From assembly GCF_003144035.1 (NCBI RefSeq), contig NZ_QFWT01000009.1, positions 62,001 to 126,000 on the forward strand: 64,000 nt of DNA, written 5' to 3'. Of this stretch, positions 32,754 through 41,820 are shown piece after piece; positions within the stretch are counted from its first letter, which is position 1; every line of letters begins with the position of its first letter. The stretch comes from Vibrio albus. GTDB lineage: Bacteria; Pseudomonadota; Gammaproteobacteria; Enterobacterales; Vibrionaceae. A program made the translations under genes and the position numbers. The notes beneath the pieces were generated by a model, which was not told where the DNA came from, ran no database searches, and was given only the letters and a program-made list of their open reading frames with translations.

Positions 32754-34670
32754 GTGAAAAATACTGCCCTACCCCTCGTTACCCAAGTTGCAGCAAGTGT
32801 TACGCTCGCAATCTCCTTTGCCAGTCAAGCGGCTACATACAATGAAGCACCACAATTAGCTGAATTGGTTAACTCCGGAACGCTGCCAGCAGTGGAAAAA
32901 CGGCTGCCGGAAAACCCGCTGGTCGTTGAACCCATTGAATCTATCGGCCAATATGGTGGGGAATTAAAGCTACTGGGTCTGAAGAAAGATAATGGTCATC
33001 GTATGCGTATGCTGAAGTACGATAACCTGTTCAACTTCAACCGCACTTACACCGGCATTGCGCCTAACGTGGCCACCGGCTATACGGTAAACAAAGAGCT
33101 GACCGAATACACCATCACCCTGCGCAAAGGCATGAAGTGGTCTGACGGGCACCCATTTACCGCTGAAGATATCGCCTTTTATATCGATCTGATGAACCGT
33201 GGCGACTGGTCTGGTAACCGTCCGTTTTTTGCCCGTAATGTGGGAGACGCCAGAGCTGAAGTGATCAACAAACACACGGTGAAGATCATCCTTGCTAAAC
33301 CAGACGGCATGTTTATCCGTAAACTGGCCAATACAGATGGCTCTAACATTGTCCAGTTCCCGGCTCATTACTGTAAATCGTTTCTGCCTGAATATAATAA
33401 GGATGCGGTAGCCAATGCTAAAAAAGATGGCTTTGATAACTGGCAACAATATTTTCAGACCAAGTGTCGTGCCATCTATTTCCCGGAACACTATAGCAAC
33501 CCGGATCGCCCGACAATTAATGCCTGGAAAGTGAAAGTTCCACCAGGTCCAAAAACACAATACGCAGTCTGGGAGCGAAATCCTTATTACTGGATGGTAG
33601 ACACAGCGGGCAACCAATTGCCTTATCTGGATAGTGTTTATTTCTCCTATTCAGAGAATAAAGAGGAAATGGTGTTGCGCGCCGCCGCAGGTGAAACGGA
33701 TTTCCAAACCCGCCATATCGGTCTAACCGTCTATCGCCCCATGATGATGGATAGCCAAAAGAAAGGTGGCTATAAATACGGCTTCCGCCCTAGCACCAAG
33801 ATGAACGCCTTAGTCTTACCTCTTAACCAAACTCATAAGGATCTGGTTAAGCGCGAGCTGTTTAGCAATAAGGATTTCCGTATCGCATTGTCCCACGCAA
33901 TCGATCGTGATGGGATCAGCGAAATCATGTATTCCGGCGTAGTAGAACCTTATCAGGCAGCGCCGTCTGAAGGTTCCGCTTTCTATGATGAAGAGTTCGC
34001 CACTCAATTTACCGAGTATGCCCCAGATAAAGCCAATAAGATGCTGGACGCGATCGGCTTGAGCAAACGTGACGATGACGGCTATCGCCTGGATAAGACA
34101 GGTAAGCGTCTTCGTATTGAGGCCTTGATGAATCAAACTTTTGTAGGCGAGGAAACAGACATCCTTGAGCTGGTCAAAAATGACTGGCGCCAAGTGGGTA
34201 TCTTCCTGGATATTCGCGTTGTTGAGGGTTCATATTTGCAAACGCAACGTCTCGATAACAGCTATGACCTATTGCCGGCTGGCGGCGATGGCGGTATTGG
34301 CGTAATAGACACGTTCGCGAACTATGCGGTGCAAAACCCTGCCTCCACCTGGGGTGTTGGTTACTACTACTGGATGAGCGACAAAAACCATGCAACTGCG
34401 GTTGAGCCGCCGGCGCATGTGAAAAAGCAAATCGAGCTATATAGAAAAATGGGTGACACAGCTTCTCAGGACGAACAAAACAAGCTGATGAAAGAGATCA
34501 TCCAGATCTCCAAAGAGAACTTCTACACCATCGGTACAGTCTCTTCTTTGGATGAAGGCGTGATAATCAAAAACAATGTACGCAATAGCGATACAGTGGT
34601 GCCTAACTCTTACTCCATCGCCTCTCCAGGCCCAATGCGTACTTCGCAGTTGTGGAAAGAAGCTAAATAA
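32754..34670 (+). CDS. family 5 extracellular solute-binding protein, orphan
   Basis: A 638-residue periplasmic binding protein of the SBP_bac_5 (peptide/nickel/oligosaccharide) family. The signal peptide ends ASQAA near residue 27. Family features: GLKKDNGHRMRMLKYDNLF, TITLRKGMKWSDGHPFTAED and FSNKDFRIALSHAIDRDGI. The start codon is GTG with AAGGTG six bases upstream. The matching permeases and ATPases are absent: after a terminator the next gene is fucA on the other strand. In marine bacteria such proteins take up oligosaccharides, and the adjacent fucose genes suggest a fucosylated ligand, but this is inference. A deleted transporter operon is possible. Confidence 0.85.
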   Translation: MKNTALPLVTQVAASVTLAISFASQAATYNEAPQLAELVNSGTLPAVEKRLPENPLVVEPIESIGQYGGELKLLGLKKDNGHRMRMLKYDNLFNFNRTYTGIAPNVATGYTVNKELTEYTITLRKGMKWSDGHPFTAEDIAFYIDLMNRGDWSGNRPFFARNVGDARAEVINKHTVKIILAKPDGMFIRKLANTDGSNIVQFPAHYCKSFLPEYNKDAVANAKKDGFDNWQQYFQTKCRAIYFPEHYSNPDRPTINAWKVKVPPGPKTQYAVWERNPYYWMVDTAGNQLPYLDSVYFSYSENKEEMVLRAAAGETDFQTRHIGLTVYRPMMMDSQKKGGYKYGFRPSTKMNALVLPLNQTHKDLVKRELFSNKDFRIALSHAIDRDGISEIMYSGVVEPYQAAPSEGSAFYDEEFATQFTEYAPDKANKMLDAIGLSKRDDDGYRLDKTGKRLRIEALMNQTFVGEETDILELVKNDWRQVGIFLDIRVVEGSYLQTQRLDNSYDLLPAGGDGGIGVIDTFANYAVQNPASTWGVGYYYWMSDKNHATAVEPPAHVKKQIELYRKMGDTASQDEQNKLMKEIIQISKENFYTIGTVSSLDEGVIIKNNVRNSDTVVPNSYSIASPGPMRTSQLWKEAK

Positions 34671-34678
34671 GACAGTTT

Positions 34679-34697
34679 GCCCCGGCAAGGCCGGGGC
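34679..34697 (+). terminator. GC-rich terminator of the solute-binding protein gene
   Basis: Perfect 8-bp stem GCCCCGGC / GCCGGGGC with loop AAG, nine bases beyond the stop codon, followed by CTTATCC. The U-tract is poor. Confidence 0.65.
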
Positions 34698-34757
34698 CTT
34701 ATCCTAATACAAAAACTCGCAATAACTATAACTAACTCTCTACAATGTTAATTTTAG

Positions 34758-34792
34758 GCGCTCATTTATCCCGATAAATAAGCGCTTTTTTT
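34758..34792 (+). terminator. Rho-independent terminator without an obvious gene
   Basis: Stem GCGCTCATTTAT / ATAAATAAGCGC (one mismatch) followed by seven T residues. It is 60 bp beyond the first terminator, so it either backs it up or is left from deleted genes. Confidence 0.75.
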
Positions 34793-35139
34793 ACGTCTGC
34801 CTATGTCTAATGCCATCCTGGGAAAAATTTTCTAGTTACCTGAATCAATGTAGTGGAACAAACATATTCGGGGTATGGATGCCCGGGTAAAGCAGGCAGC
34901 GATGTCTTGAGTGACTTGTGGAGCCATATCCATTCAGATCAAAGACTTTCCTGCTTGGTATAAACCATACTGTTTTGCGAGGAAGAGGAACTCTCGGGCT
35001 AGCTGAGACCCTAGTTTTCCCGTAATCAGAGATAGTGCTAAATAGGATTGGTATAAGAATAAATAAAAAGAGGAAACACAGAAGTGGGGTTAGTCTGGAT
35101 GAGCGGCGTATAGCGAGGGAACCAACGCCGCCGTCGGGT

Positions 35140-35784
35140 TTACTCTACGCGCAAACCATAAGATTTAAATTTCTCCAGCACAACGGCAAGCTCTTCATCC
35201 GACAATACCGGCACATTATCTGTCGTTGCCAGCAGCTTGAGGTAAAGTTCAGCCAACACCTCAGACTCATGAGCCAACCACAGCGCCTTAGCCAGATTCT
35301 CCTCGGCAGCGATCAGGCCGTGATGTTGCAGCAGGATAGCCTTACGGTTAGCAATGCCTTCAGCCACGTATTCAGACAGTTTAGCGGTGCCGAAAGTGGC
35401 ATAAGGCACACAAGGAATGTCGTTGCCGCCGACGGCTGCGATCATATAGTGGATGGCAGGAATAGCCTTGTTCAGGATGGAAACAGCGGCGCAGTTGATG
35501 GCATGGTTATGCACCACGGCGTTCAGCTCCGGGCGCGCCATGTAGACCGCCTGGTGGAAGCGCCATTCGCTGGAAGGCAGCTTGCCCTCCTCAGCCTTGC
35601 CGTCCGCGTCGACAAATACAATTTTCTCTTCAGTCAGTTGATCGTAGGCAATACCGGATGGGGTGATCAACATACCGTCTTCATAACGGACGCTGACATT
35701 GCCCGCTGTGCCCTGATTCAGGCCCAGACGGTTCATCTCCAGACAAGTATCAATAATTTGTTGTGATTGTTCTACTCTGTTCAT
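35140..35784 (-). CDS. fucA: L-fuculose-1-phosphate aldolase
   Basis: Class II zinc aldolase (214 residues) splitting L-fuculose 1-phosphate into dihydroxyacetone phosphate and L-lactaldehyde; cytoplasmic. The zinc histidines are in VVHNHAINCAAVS (HxH) and the following ILLQHHGLIA; the catalytic glutamate is in SSEWRFH. LGLNQGTAGNVSVR is the N-terminal phosphate-binding segment. Last gene of the minus-strand fuc operon, nine bases after fucU, with AGGAAATAG before the start. Confidence 0.95.
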   Translation of the reverse strand: MNRVEQSQQIIDTCLEMNRLGLNQGTAGNVSVRYEDGMLITPSGIAYDQLTEEKIVFVDADGKAEEGKLPSSEWRFHQAVYMARPELNAVVHNHAINCAAVSILNKAIPAIHYMIAAVGGNDIPCVPYATFGTAKLSEYVAEGIANRKAILLQHHGLIAAEENLAKALWLAHESEVLAELYLKLLATTDNVPVLSDEELAVVLEKFKSYGLRVE

Positions 35785-35793
35785 TGCTATTTC

Positions 35794-36228
35794 CTAAACG
35801 TCTGTAACGCCTTTTTTGATGATAATATTGCCGTATTTGGCCGTTTCTCCGCTGAGTACAGCGGCATAACATTGCTTAACGCGTTCATAGAAAGTGAACC
35901 GTTCCATTCGCTCTATGTGATGTGTTTCTACCTGCGTTGCGCTATTCAGTGCTTGTAGATAACGCTCCTCAACCTGGGGATCCAAGGCATCCCCGGGTAC
36001 GGCCTGCATCATCACGAGAGGCTGTTCAACGTATTGATCCAGTTGAAACAGCGGTGCTATACCCGCCAGAAGAGTGTCTACCGTCACACCATCTGTGCGG
36101 ATCACCTTGCTGCAGAAGGAATGGGCAGGAAAGTGCGCATCTGCCAATAAGATTTCGTCGCCATGACCCATTTCCGCCAAAGCGGCTAGAAGCGAGGGGC
36201 TGATCGCCGGATGAATACCCTTTAACAT
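35794..36228 (-). CDS. fucU: L-fucose mutarotase
   Basis: RbsD/FucU family (144 residues), interconverts the anomers of L-fucose before isomerisation. The N-terminal [20 protein letters not shown] and [18 protein letters not shown] hold the catalytic histidines; the C-terminal [11 protein letters not shown] supplies the conserved tyrosine region. Seven bases separate it from the glycosidase gene upstream. Confidence 0.95.
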   Translation of the reverse strand: MLKGIHPAISPSLLAALAEMGHGDEILLADAHFPAHSFCSKVIRTDGVTVDTLLAGIAPLFQLDQYVEQPLVMMQAVPGDALDPQVEERYLQALNSATQVETHHIERMERFTFYERVKQCYAAVLSGETAKYGNIIIKKGVTDV

Positions 36229-36235
36229 CTATTAC

Positions 36236-37267
36236 TCACTTTTTCTTTAAGGGAACAGCCTGATTCCAGGATCTTGTACCGTTGTTAAAGCCGCCGGGGC
36301 CGTCCATCGCCGCAAAAAACAGAGTGGTCACCACTCCATCCTCCACCAACGGGAAAGGTCTTTCCATCTGCCCCAGAACACCCTCGCTGCCGTCCCGCCA
36401 CTGCACCGTCTTGGAATAGGCCAGAGGATCTTCATCGAGACGCCAGTCGAGGCCATTGTCTGAATGGCACAAAATACCCGCGTGGTGCTCACCGCAAATC
36501 GAGCTGCCCATATCTTTCGCCAGCATGTGATAGCCGTCGTTATCCAGCCAGATGGATGGATCTTCAATTTCACCCACCTTATCCGGGCCAAAGATCGGCT
36601 CAGAGCTGATGACCCTGTATGGTCCCAAGTAATGGTCGGCCTTAGCGATGCCGATCGTCATCCTGCCGTGGATGTCCCCATCATAGGCACGGGCCTTAAA
36701 CATCAGCAGCACACTGCCGTCGTCGTGAATGATCGGCGACGGGTTGGAGGTCAGGAAGCTGTAAAAGGTGTTTGGCTTGGTCGGCAAAATTGGGCAGTCA
36801 AACCTTTGCCAGGGACCGTAGGGGCTGTCGGCCACCGCTACGCCGACTCTCTTGTTGCTGCGTGCCACAACACAGTGCTTACCCGTAACGTCGGCATCAT
36901 CGCCGTCCGGGAAAGGCTCAAACGGGTGGGTAGAGCCCATATAAAAGAGAATATATTTCCCCTTATGGCGGAATATTTTGGGATTGTGCGCCGACTGCCC
37001 GTCCCAAAACTGGGTGCCCCGCTTGCCCAGGGCGACATCGGAGAAGACATAAGTACCGTCGGCACTGTCCGCCACAGCATGCACAATCTCACTATCTGTG
37101 ATCCAGGTGGTGAAAAACGGCTTTTTCTTGCTCCAGCGGGAAGCAAACATATGGTATTTGCCGTCGTCTCCTTTCACTACGGAGCTGCCCCATACCCAAT
37201 AATCATCCATAGAAAAGCCGCTAGCCGGGTCCAGCTCGCCTATTCTCTCTAAAATACTGTTTGTCAT
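36236..37267 (-). CDS. five-bladed beta-propeller glycosidase (GH43/GH32-like clan)
   Basis: A 343-residue cytoplasmic protein without signal peptide. The repeated beta-propeller pattern includes DYWVWGSSVVKGDDGKYHMF, GQSAHNPKIFRHKGKYILFY, TSNPSPIIHDDGSVLLMFKA and GEIEDPSIWLDNDGYHMLAK. Aspartate and glutamate residues at the blade edges (for example EDPSIW) fit a GH43/GH32/GH117-type active site. Its place between fucK and fucU suggests it releases L-fucose, or a sugar next to fucose, from imported oligosaccharides. The precise family and bond are not recognisable by eye. Confidence 0.75.
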   Translation of the reverse strand: MTNSILERIGELDPASGFSMDDYWVWGSSVVKGDDGKYHMFASRWSKKKPFFTTWITDSEIVHAVADSADGTYVFSDVALGKRGTQFWDGQSAHNPKIFRHKGKYILFYMGSTHPFEPFPDGDDADVTGKHCVVARSNKRVGVAVADSPYGPWQRFDCPILPTKPNTFYSFLTSNPSPIIHDDGSVLLMFKARAYDGDIHGRMTIGIAKADHYLGPYRVISSEPIFGPDKVGEIEDPSIWLDNDGYHMLAKDMGSSICGEHHAGILCHSDNGLDWRLDEDPLAYSKTVQWRDGSEGVLGQMERPFPLVEDGVVTTLFFAAMDGPGGFNNGTRSWNQAVPLKKK

Positions 37268-37332
37268 ATCATCAAGCCGGTTTCGGCCCTCTTAATCAAA
37301 TCCAATTAATAACGATTGAACGGTGTCATCGC

Positions 37333-38775
37333 CTACTCTGCATATAGTCTTTGATAATCCGCCTGCTGCTCACCCGGCAGGATGCGCTGCACCTGCGGGC
37401 GCATGCTCTGCTGCGCCTGCTGCGGCGAGGCATAAACTCCCAATCCGCTGAAAGCGAACATGGCTGCGCCCAGCGCCGTGGTCTCGGTGGCGGACACCAC
37501 ATCAATCGGCTTGCCGGTGATATCAGCGCGGATCTGGTTCCAGAGAGCGTTCTTGCTGCCGCCACCCACCACCAGCAAACTGTCGGTGTCAAAGCCGCCC
37601 AACTGTTCGAGAATGGCAAGCGCATTCCTGGTCTGCCGTGCGGTGGCCTCCAGCGCCGAACGATAGAGCTGACCGCGGGTGGTCTGAATGGAGAAACCAT
37701 CGATCAGACCGGCATCCGGGCCTCGCCCGGAGGTAAGCGGTGCCGCGAAACGTACGCCGCCAGAACCGGGAGCGACGGAGCTGCCTTCGGCAATCATCTT
37801 TTGATAACGCTTGGGATCCTGCTCCAGCTCGGCAAACAGCAGACGGCTTAACCATTCCAGCACGCCCGATCCCAACCATTGAATGCCCGGGTTGTAGTGA
37901 CCATGCAAAGCGTCCCACTCGGTGGTGACGCCTTGCGCCTTGTGCCCGGCTGTAATGCTGACCTGGTTGACCCGAGCCATCAGGATCTCCCAGGTGCCGG
38001 AGCTGAGCACAGGCTGATTAAGCGCTGCGCCAGAGCCAAACAAGGCAAACTGGGTGTCGTGTCCGGCGCTGATCACCGGGATGCCGGCGGTCAGTCCCAG
38101 CAGCTCTGCGGCTTGGGGCTGCAGTTGGCCGACGCGCTCTCCGGCGGCGACAAACTCAGGAAAACGTCTCTGATCGATACCCAAGGTATCAAGCACAGAC
38201 GCATGCCATCCCTGCCCAATCAGGTCAGTCATCATGGAGGTGCCGGCCATAGTCAGATCCGTGCTCCAGTTACTGGTCAGCCTCTGATTGAGCATGGAGG
38301 AAATAAAGACAAACTTGTCCATCTTGCGGTAGACATCCGGCTCGTTCTCTTTGAGCCAAAGCAACTTAAACAGCGTATTGAAGCTGTAGCTGCCGATGCC
38401 ATTGTTCAGATAGAGAGATTCTTTATCCAGATATTCACCGAGCCGCTGCAGCACCGGTTCGGTGCGCGGGCACTTCCAGGAAATAACCGGGTAGAGCTGT
38501 CGTCCGGCGCTATCGAAAGGAGCGCCATCCACACCAAAGGTGGTTACTGTGACGCCGTCAACCTGCCTTCCGCTCAATTGGGCTGTTACTGCCTGACTGC
38601 ATTCGGTCAGCTTGCCCCAGATCTGGTCGATATCCCAGATCTGCTGCTCCGCCGAACCAAGCTGCGTTCTGGTTTCGTTGACGATATGATGGCCGGCCAG
38701 GATCTCGCCCCGCTCGTCGATGGCGATGGCCCGGACGTTGGTGGCACCGCAGTCCAGGATCAAAACTATGCTCAT
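37333..38775 (-). CDS. fucK: L-fuculokinase
   Basis: FGGY-family kinase (480 residues) phosphorylating L-fuculose at C1. The N-terminal phosphate-1 motif is LILDCGATNVRAIAID; ISAGHDTQFALFGSG and LLVVGGGSKNALWNQIRAD are the adenosine and connect motifs. It is visibly GC-richer than genes outside the island. It is separated from fucI upstream by a REP-like element (38838-38915) rather than a short gap. Confidence 0.95.
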   Translation of the reverse strand: MSIVLILDCGATNVRAIAIDERGEILAGHHIVNETRTQLGSAEQQIWDIDQIWGKLTECSQAVTAQLSGRQVDGVTVTTFGVDGAPFDSAGRQLYPVISWKCPRTEPVLQRLGEYLDKESLYLNNGIGSYSFNTLFKLLWLKENEPDVYRKMDKFVFISSMLNQRLTSNWSTDLTMAGTSMMTDLIGQGWHASVLDTLGIDQRRFPEFVAAGERVGQLQPQAAELLGLTAGIPVISAGHDTQFALFGSGAALNQPVLSSGTWEILMARVNQVSITAGHKAQGVTTEWDALHGHYNPGIQWLGSGVLEWLSRLLFAELEQDPKRYQKMIAEGSSVAPGSGGVRFAAPLTSGRGPDAGLIDGFSIQTTRGQLYRSALEATARQTRNALAILEQLGGFDTDSLLVVGGGSKNALWNQIRADITGKPIDVVSATETTALGAAMFAFSGLGVYASPQQAQQSMRPQVQRILPGEQQADYQRLYAE

Positions 38776-38837
38776 AAACTTACCTTCTTACTTGCTGGGA
38801 AATGAGCTGAGGGCGCGCCTTGAGCGCGCGTCTAATC

Positions 38838-38915
38838 TGTAGGAGCGGATTTATCCGCGATAGCCGCAGGCTGCCGCAAGGCTTCGCCTTAATCGTTGCG
38901 AAAGCCGCTCCTACA
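38838..38915. repeat. REP-like palindromic element between fucI and fucK
   Basis: Outer arms TGTAGGAGCGG (38838-38848) and CCGCTCCTACA (38905-38915) are exact complements. Inside, GCGGATTTATCCGC is a hairpin, and a second GC-rich stem follows. The sequence GTAGGAGCGGATTTATCCGC is typical of REP elements of Pseudomonas and relatives as I remember them, unlike anything else in this window; this suggests the fuc operon came from such a donor. Confidence 0.75.
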
Positions 38916-38922
38916 ATGCCGG

Positions 38923-40686
38923 TTAGCGGTAGAGAGGGCCGAAGTTGGCGCAGGCACGGTAGTCCTGACCTTCCTTATCCATGCCGAAAGAGTTCCAGGC
39001 GCTAGGACGGAATACATCCTGCTCTGCGACGTTATGCATGCACACCGGAATACGCAGCATGGCGGCCAGCACGATAAAGTCGGCACCCACGTGGCCATAG
39101 CTGATCACGCCGTGGTTTGCACCCCAGTTGGCCATCACGCTGTAAACATCGGTAAAGGCCCCCTTGCCGGTCAGGCGTGGCACAAACCAGGTGGTCGGCC
39201 AGGTTTCGTTGGTACGCTTGTTCAGGGTGTCATGCACTTCTTCCGGCAGATCCAGCGACCAGCCTTCGGCGATCTGCAGCACCGGTCCCAGCCCTTTCAC
39301 CAGGTTAACTCTAGTCATGGTAAACGGCATGCCGCCCTTAGTCAGAAACTGCGAAGAAAAACCGCTGCCACGGAAATATTCAGTGATCGCCGCCGGCCAA
39401 CGAGTCGCGTTCAGGCAGTTCTGCGCATCGTCTTCTGTCATTTGCCAATGCGGCTTGAACACGGGGTTACCCTCGTCGTCCGTCTGCTGACCGGTGCCAT
39501 CCAGCGCCGCTGAGCCAGAGTTGACCAAGTGGATAAAACCAGACTCGGGGCGGAAGCCGGTGACGCGTTCGACCGCATCCTGGCTCCAGTAGGTGCGCAC
39601 ATCGGCGAACACCTGGGCCTGACCGCTCATCAGGTGACCGAACAACATAGAAACACCGTTCAGCGCATCGTTTTCTGTCGCCATCAGATGAGGTGCTCGG
39701 ATGCCGTTCCAGTCGAAACTAGAGTTAAGAATGGCTTCCATAAAGTCACCGTTGGGACGATGATCATTCCAGTGACGCTGTCCCTGGAAGCCAGCCAGAA
39801 TAGCGTTGTGGCCCTGCCCCTCTTCGATAAAACCCAGTTCGGCCAGGCGTTCATTACCCACCATCAGATCACGGCAGATAATGGTCATCTTCACTACGGT
39901 TTCCCAAACCTTATCTTTCTCCGCCGCGCTCAGTTGCTGCTCCGCCGGGTTGGTATCTTCACCCTCCTGGCACCACTGCTTGACCCAGCCCAGCGCCAGC
40001 TCGTACTCTTCTTTGTCATAAATGTCGAGGTCGAGGCGGCGTTGCAGTTCCATCATATCGACATATTCGTTTCGCATGCCCAAATAATCCTGGAAAAAGG
40101 CCTGATCGATGATTGAACCGGCGATGCCCATTGAAACGGAACCGATAGACAGGTAGGACTTACCACGCATGGTGGCAACGGCCAGACCAGCACGAGCAAA
40201 GCGTAGAAGTTTTTCAGTCACGTCTGCCGGGATGGACGTATCATCGGCCTCCTGAACCTCTTCGCCATAGATAGAGAAAGCCGGCAGCCCCATCTGGTTA
40301 TGACCGGCCAATGCCGCCGCCAGATAGACGGCACCGGGCCGTTCGGTGCCGTTAAAGCCCCAGATCGCCTTCGGCATATGCGGATCCATATCGATGGTTT
40401 CCGACCCATAGCACCAGCATGGGGTTACAGTGATAGTCAGGCCTACATTCTCACGCTTGAACTTGTCGGCGCACTGCGCGGCTTCAGTTACCCCGCCGAT
40501 GGTTGTATCGGCAATCACGCATTCCACGGCGTTGCCGTCGAAGTGGTGCAGCTCGGCGCTCAGCAGCTCAGCGACGCTACGCGCCATATTCATGGTTTGC
40601 TCTTCAAGGGATTCCCGCACCCCTTCACGTCGTCCATCGATAGTCGGGCGAATGCCGATTTTTACATTAGGTGTAGTCGGTTTCAT
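38923..40686 (-). CDS. fucI: L-fucose isomerase
   Basis: Converts L-fucose to L-fuculose with Mn2+; 587 residues, the usual length. Very similar to E. coli FucI as remembered: [60 protein letters not shown] and [16 protein letters not shown] (metal-binding region). The start at 40686 matches the family N-terminus and follows AGAAGAGA; the frame continues upstream to 40746, overlapping fucR, without support. First gene of the fuc operon. Confidence 0.96.
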   Translation of the reverse strand: MKPTTPNVKIGIRPTIDGRREGVRESLEEQTMNMARSVAELLSAELHHFDGNAVECVIADTTIGGVTEAAQCADKFKRENVGLTITVTPCWCYGSETIDMDPHMPKAIWGFNGTERPGAVYLAAALAGHNQMGLPAFSIYGEEVQEADDTSIPADVTEKLLRFARAGLAVATMRGKSYLSIGSVSMGIAGSIIDQAFFQDYLGMRNEYVDMMELQRRLDLDIYDKEEYELALGWVKQWCQEGEDTNPAEQQLSAAEKDKVWETVVKMTIICRDLMVGNERLAELGFIEEGQGHNAILAGFQGQRHWNDHRPNGDFMEAILNSSFDWNGIRAPHLMATENDALNGVSMLFGHLMSGQAQVFADVRTYWSQDAVERVTGFRPESGFIHLVNSGSAALDGTGQQTDDEGNPVFKPHWQMTEDDAQNCLNATRWPAAITEYFRGSGFSSQFLTKGGMPFTMTRVNLVKGLGPVLQIAEGWSLDLPEEVHDTLNKRTNETWPTTWFVPRLTGKGAFTDVYSVMANWGANHGVISYGHVGADFIVLAAMLRIPVCMHNVAEQDVFRPSAWNSFGMDKEGQDYRACANFGPLYR

Positions 40687-40735
40687 TCTATCTCTTCTTA
40701 TTTCTGCTTTCGTTGTTTGTTTCATATCAGTTGGC

Positions 40736-41488
40736 TTATCCATCAATAACCAAAACCCGGTTTTTCTTAAGGTACTGCCGTAACTTACTGTTTACCGGGC
40801 TATCACTAATAAAGATATCTATCTCTGTGGCATCACAAATCTTGATCAGCCCCTTCTTGCCTATTTTGCTTGCATCGGCAAGCAGTACAACCTGAGCCGC
40901 ACAACCCAGCATGCGACGCTTGATAGAGGCATTCAGTTCGTTAGACTCCCAGACGGCTCCGTTTTCATCGACCCCACAACAGGACAGTAAAACCACATCC
41001 AGATTCAGGCGGGACAACGCCTGTTCGGCAATGGGTCCGTGAAAGGCAGAGTATTTGACGGAAAAACTGCCTCCGGTCACAATGACTGACACCTGTTCTT
41101 TTGTTGCAACGCTCTGCATTATGCCAGTGGAATTGGTCACCAAAGTGCAGGCCATATCCGGCATCTGTCGGGCGACATGCAGACAGGTAGAGCTGGCATC
41201 CATTCCAATGACGCTTCTCTCAATAAGGTAGTGCTGTGCATGTTTTGCCATCACATGCTTAGCTTGCGCGTTTAACTTCTGTCGTGAGGAGAATGTCTGG
41301 CCTATGTCACGTGTCTGCAGGCTGACTGCACCACCATGGGTACGACATAACAGGTTGTGTTTTGCTAATGTATTCAGATCGCGGCGTATGGTCTCGACAG
41401 AGACACTGTACTCGTCGGCTAACTCCTCAACCTTAACCTCACCTTGCTTTCGGATTTGCTCAACAATGTGATTTTGTCTGTTGTTCAT
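40736..41488 (-). CDS. fucR: DeoR-family regulator of fucose genes
   Basis: A 250-residue DeoR-type regulator. The N-terminal winged HTH is [20 protein letters not shown] followed by [17 protein letters not shown]; the C-terminal DeoRC sensor domain has the isomerase-like motif [17 protein letters not shown] and the [12 protein letters not shown] phosphate-binding segment. It lies 49 bp upstream of fucI and divergent from the fucosidase pseudogene, so it most likely responds to fuculose 1-phosphate, as E. coli FucR does. It may repress or activate. Confidence 0.88.
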   Translation of the reverse strand: MNNRQNHIVEQIRKQGEVKVEELADEYSVSVETIRRDLNTLAKHNLLCRTHGGAVSLQTRDIGQTFSSRQKLNAQAKHVMAKHAQHYLIERSVIGMDASSTCLHVARQMPDMACTLVTNSTGIMQSVATKEQVSVIVTGGSFSVKYSAFHGPIAEQALSRLNLDVVLLSCCGVDENGAVWESNELNASIKRRMLGCAAQVVLLADASKIGKKGLIKICDATEIDIFISDSPVNSKLRQYLKKNRVLVIDG

Positions 41489-41820
41489 GCTCTAAATATC
41501 ACTTAGTGAAACGTCATTTCAATAAAATAGATGTTAAGTTGAAAATAGTAAGCACAGCACACGTTCAAACTGTTTGTGCGATTAATATCACGCTAGTCCG
41601 GGTAAAGCGGGCATTTTGGTTGAAGGATTACAATGAGTTAATGACTGATTTGGGGAGAGCGAGATTAAAACGGGCATGAACCTGCATTAGATAAGACCGT
41701 ATTTACATAAATGACCCAAAGATAGCGTGAGAAAGCTCGCATCTAACTGCATCTGACTCTGTTGGGCCAGACAAACTAATTATTATGAAAAGGTATTTCA
41801 TAATAATAGACAGGTGTATC
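41489..41820. other. 332-bp divergent region between fucR and the fucosidase pseudogene
   Basis: No gene. It contains the motif CCGGGTAAAGCGGGCA at 41598-41613, a 15/16 match to 34883-34898 on the other side of the fuc operon. No clear operator was recognised. Confidence 0.4.

Larger units (their letters stand above)
34671..35139. other. 469-bp intergenic region at the left edge of the fucose island
   Basis: Contains two terminators (34679-34697 and 34758-34792). From 34845 to about 35030 there is an open minus-strand frame without start codon (it includes YGKTRVSASPRVPLPRKTVW) that may be decayed coding sequence; I do not recognise it. A 16-base motif at 34883-34898 recurs at 41598. Near 35106-35130 a hairpin GCGGCGT / ACGCCGC lies just beyond the fucA stop. 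Confidence 0.45.
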
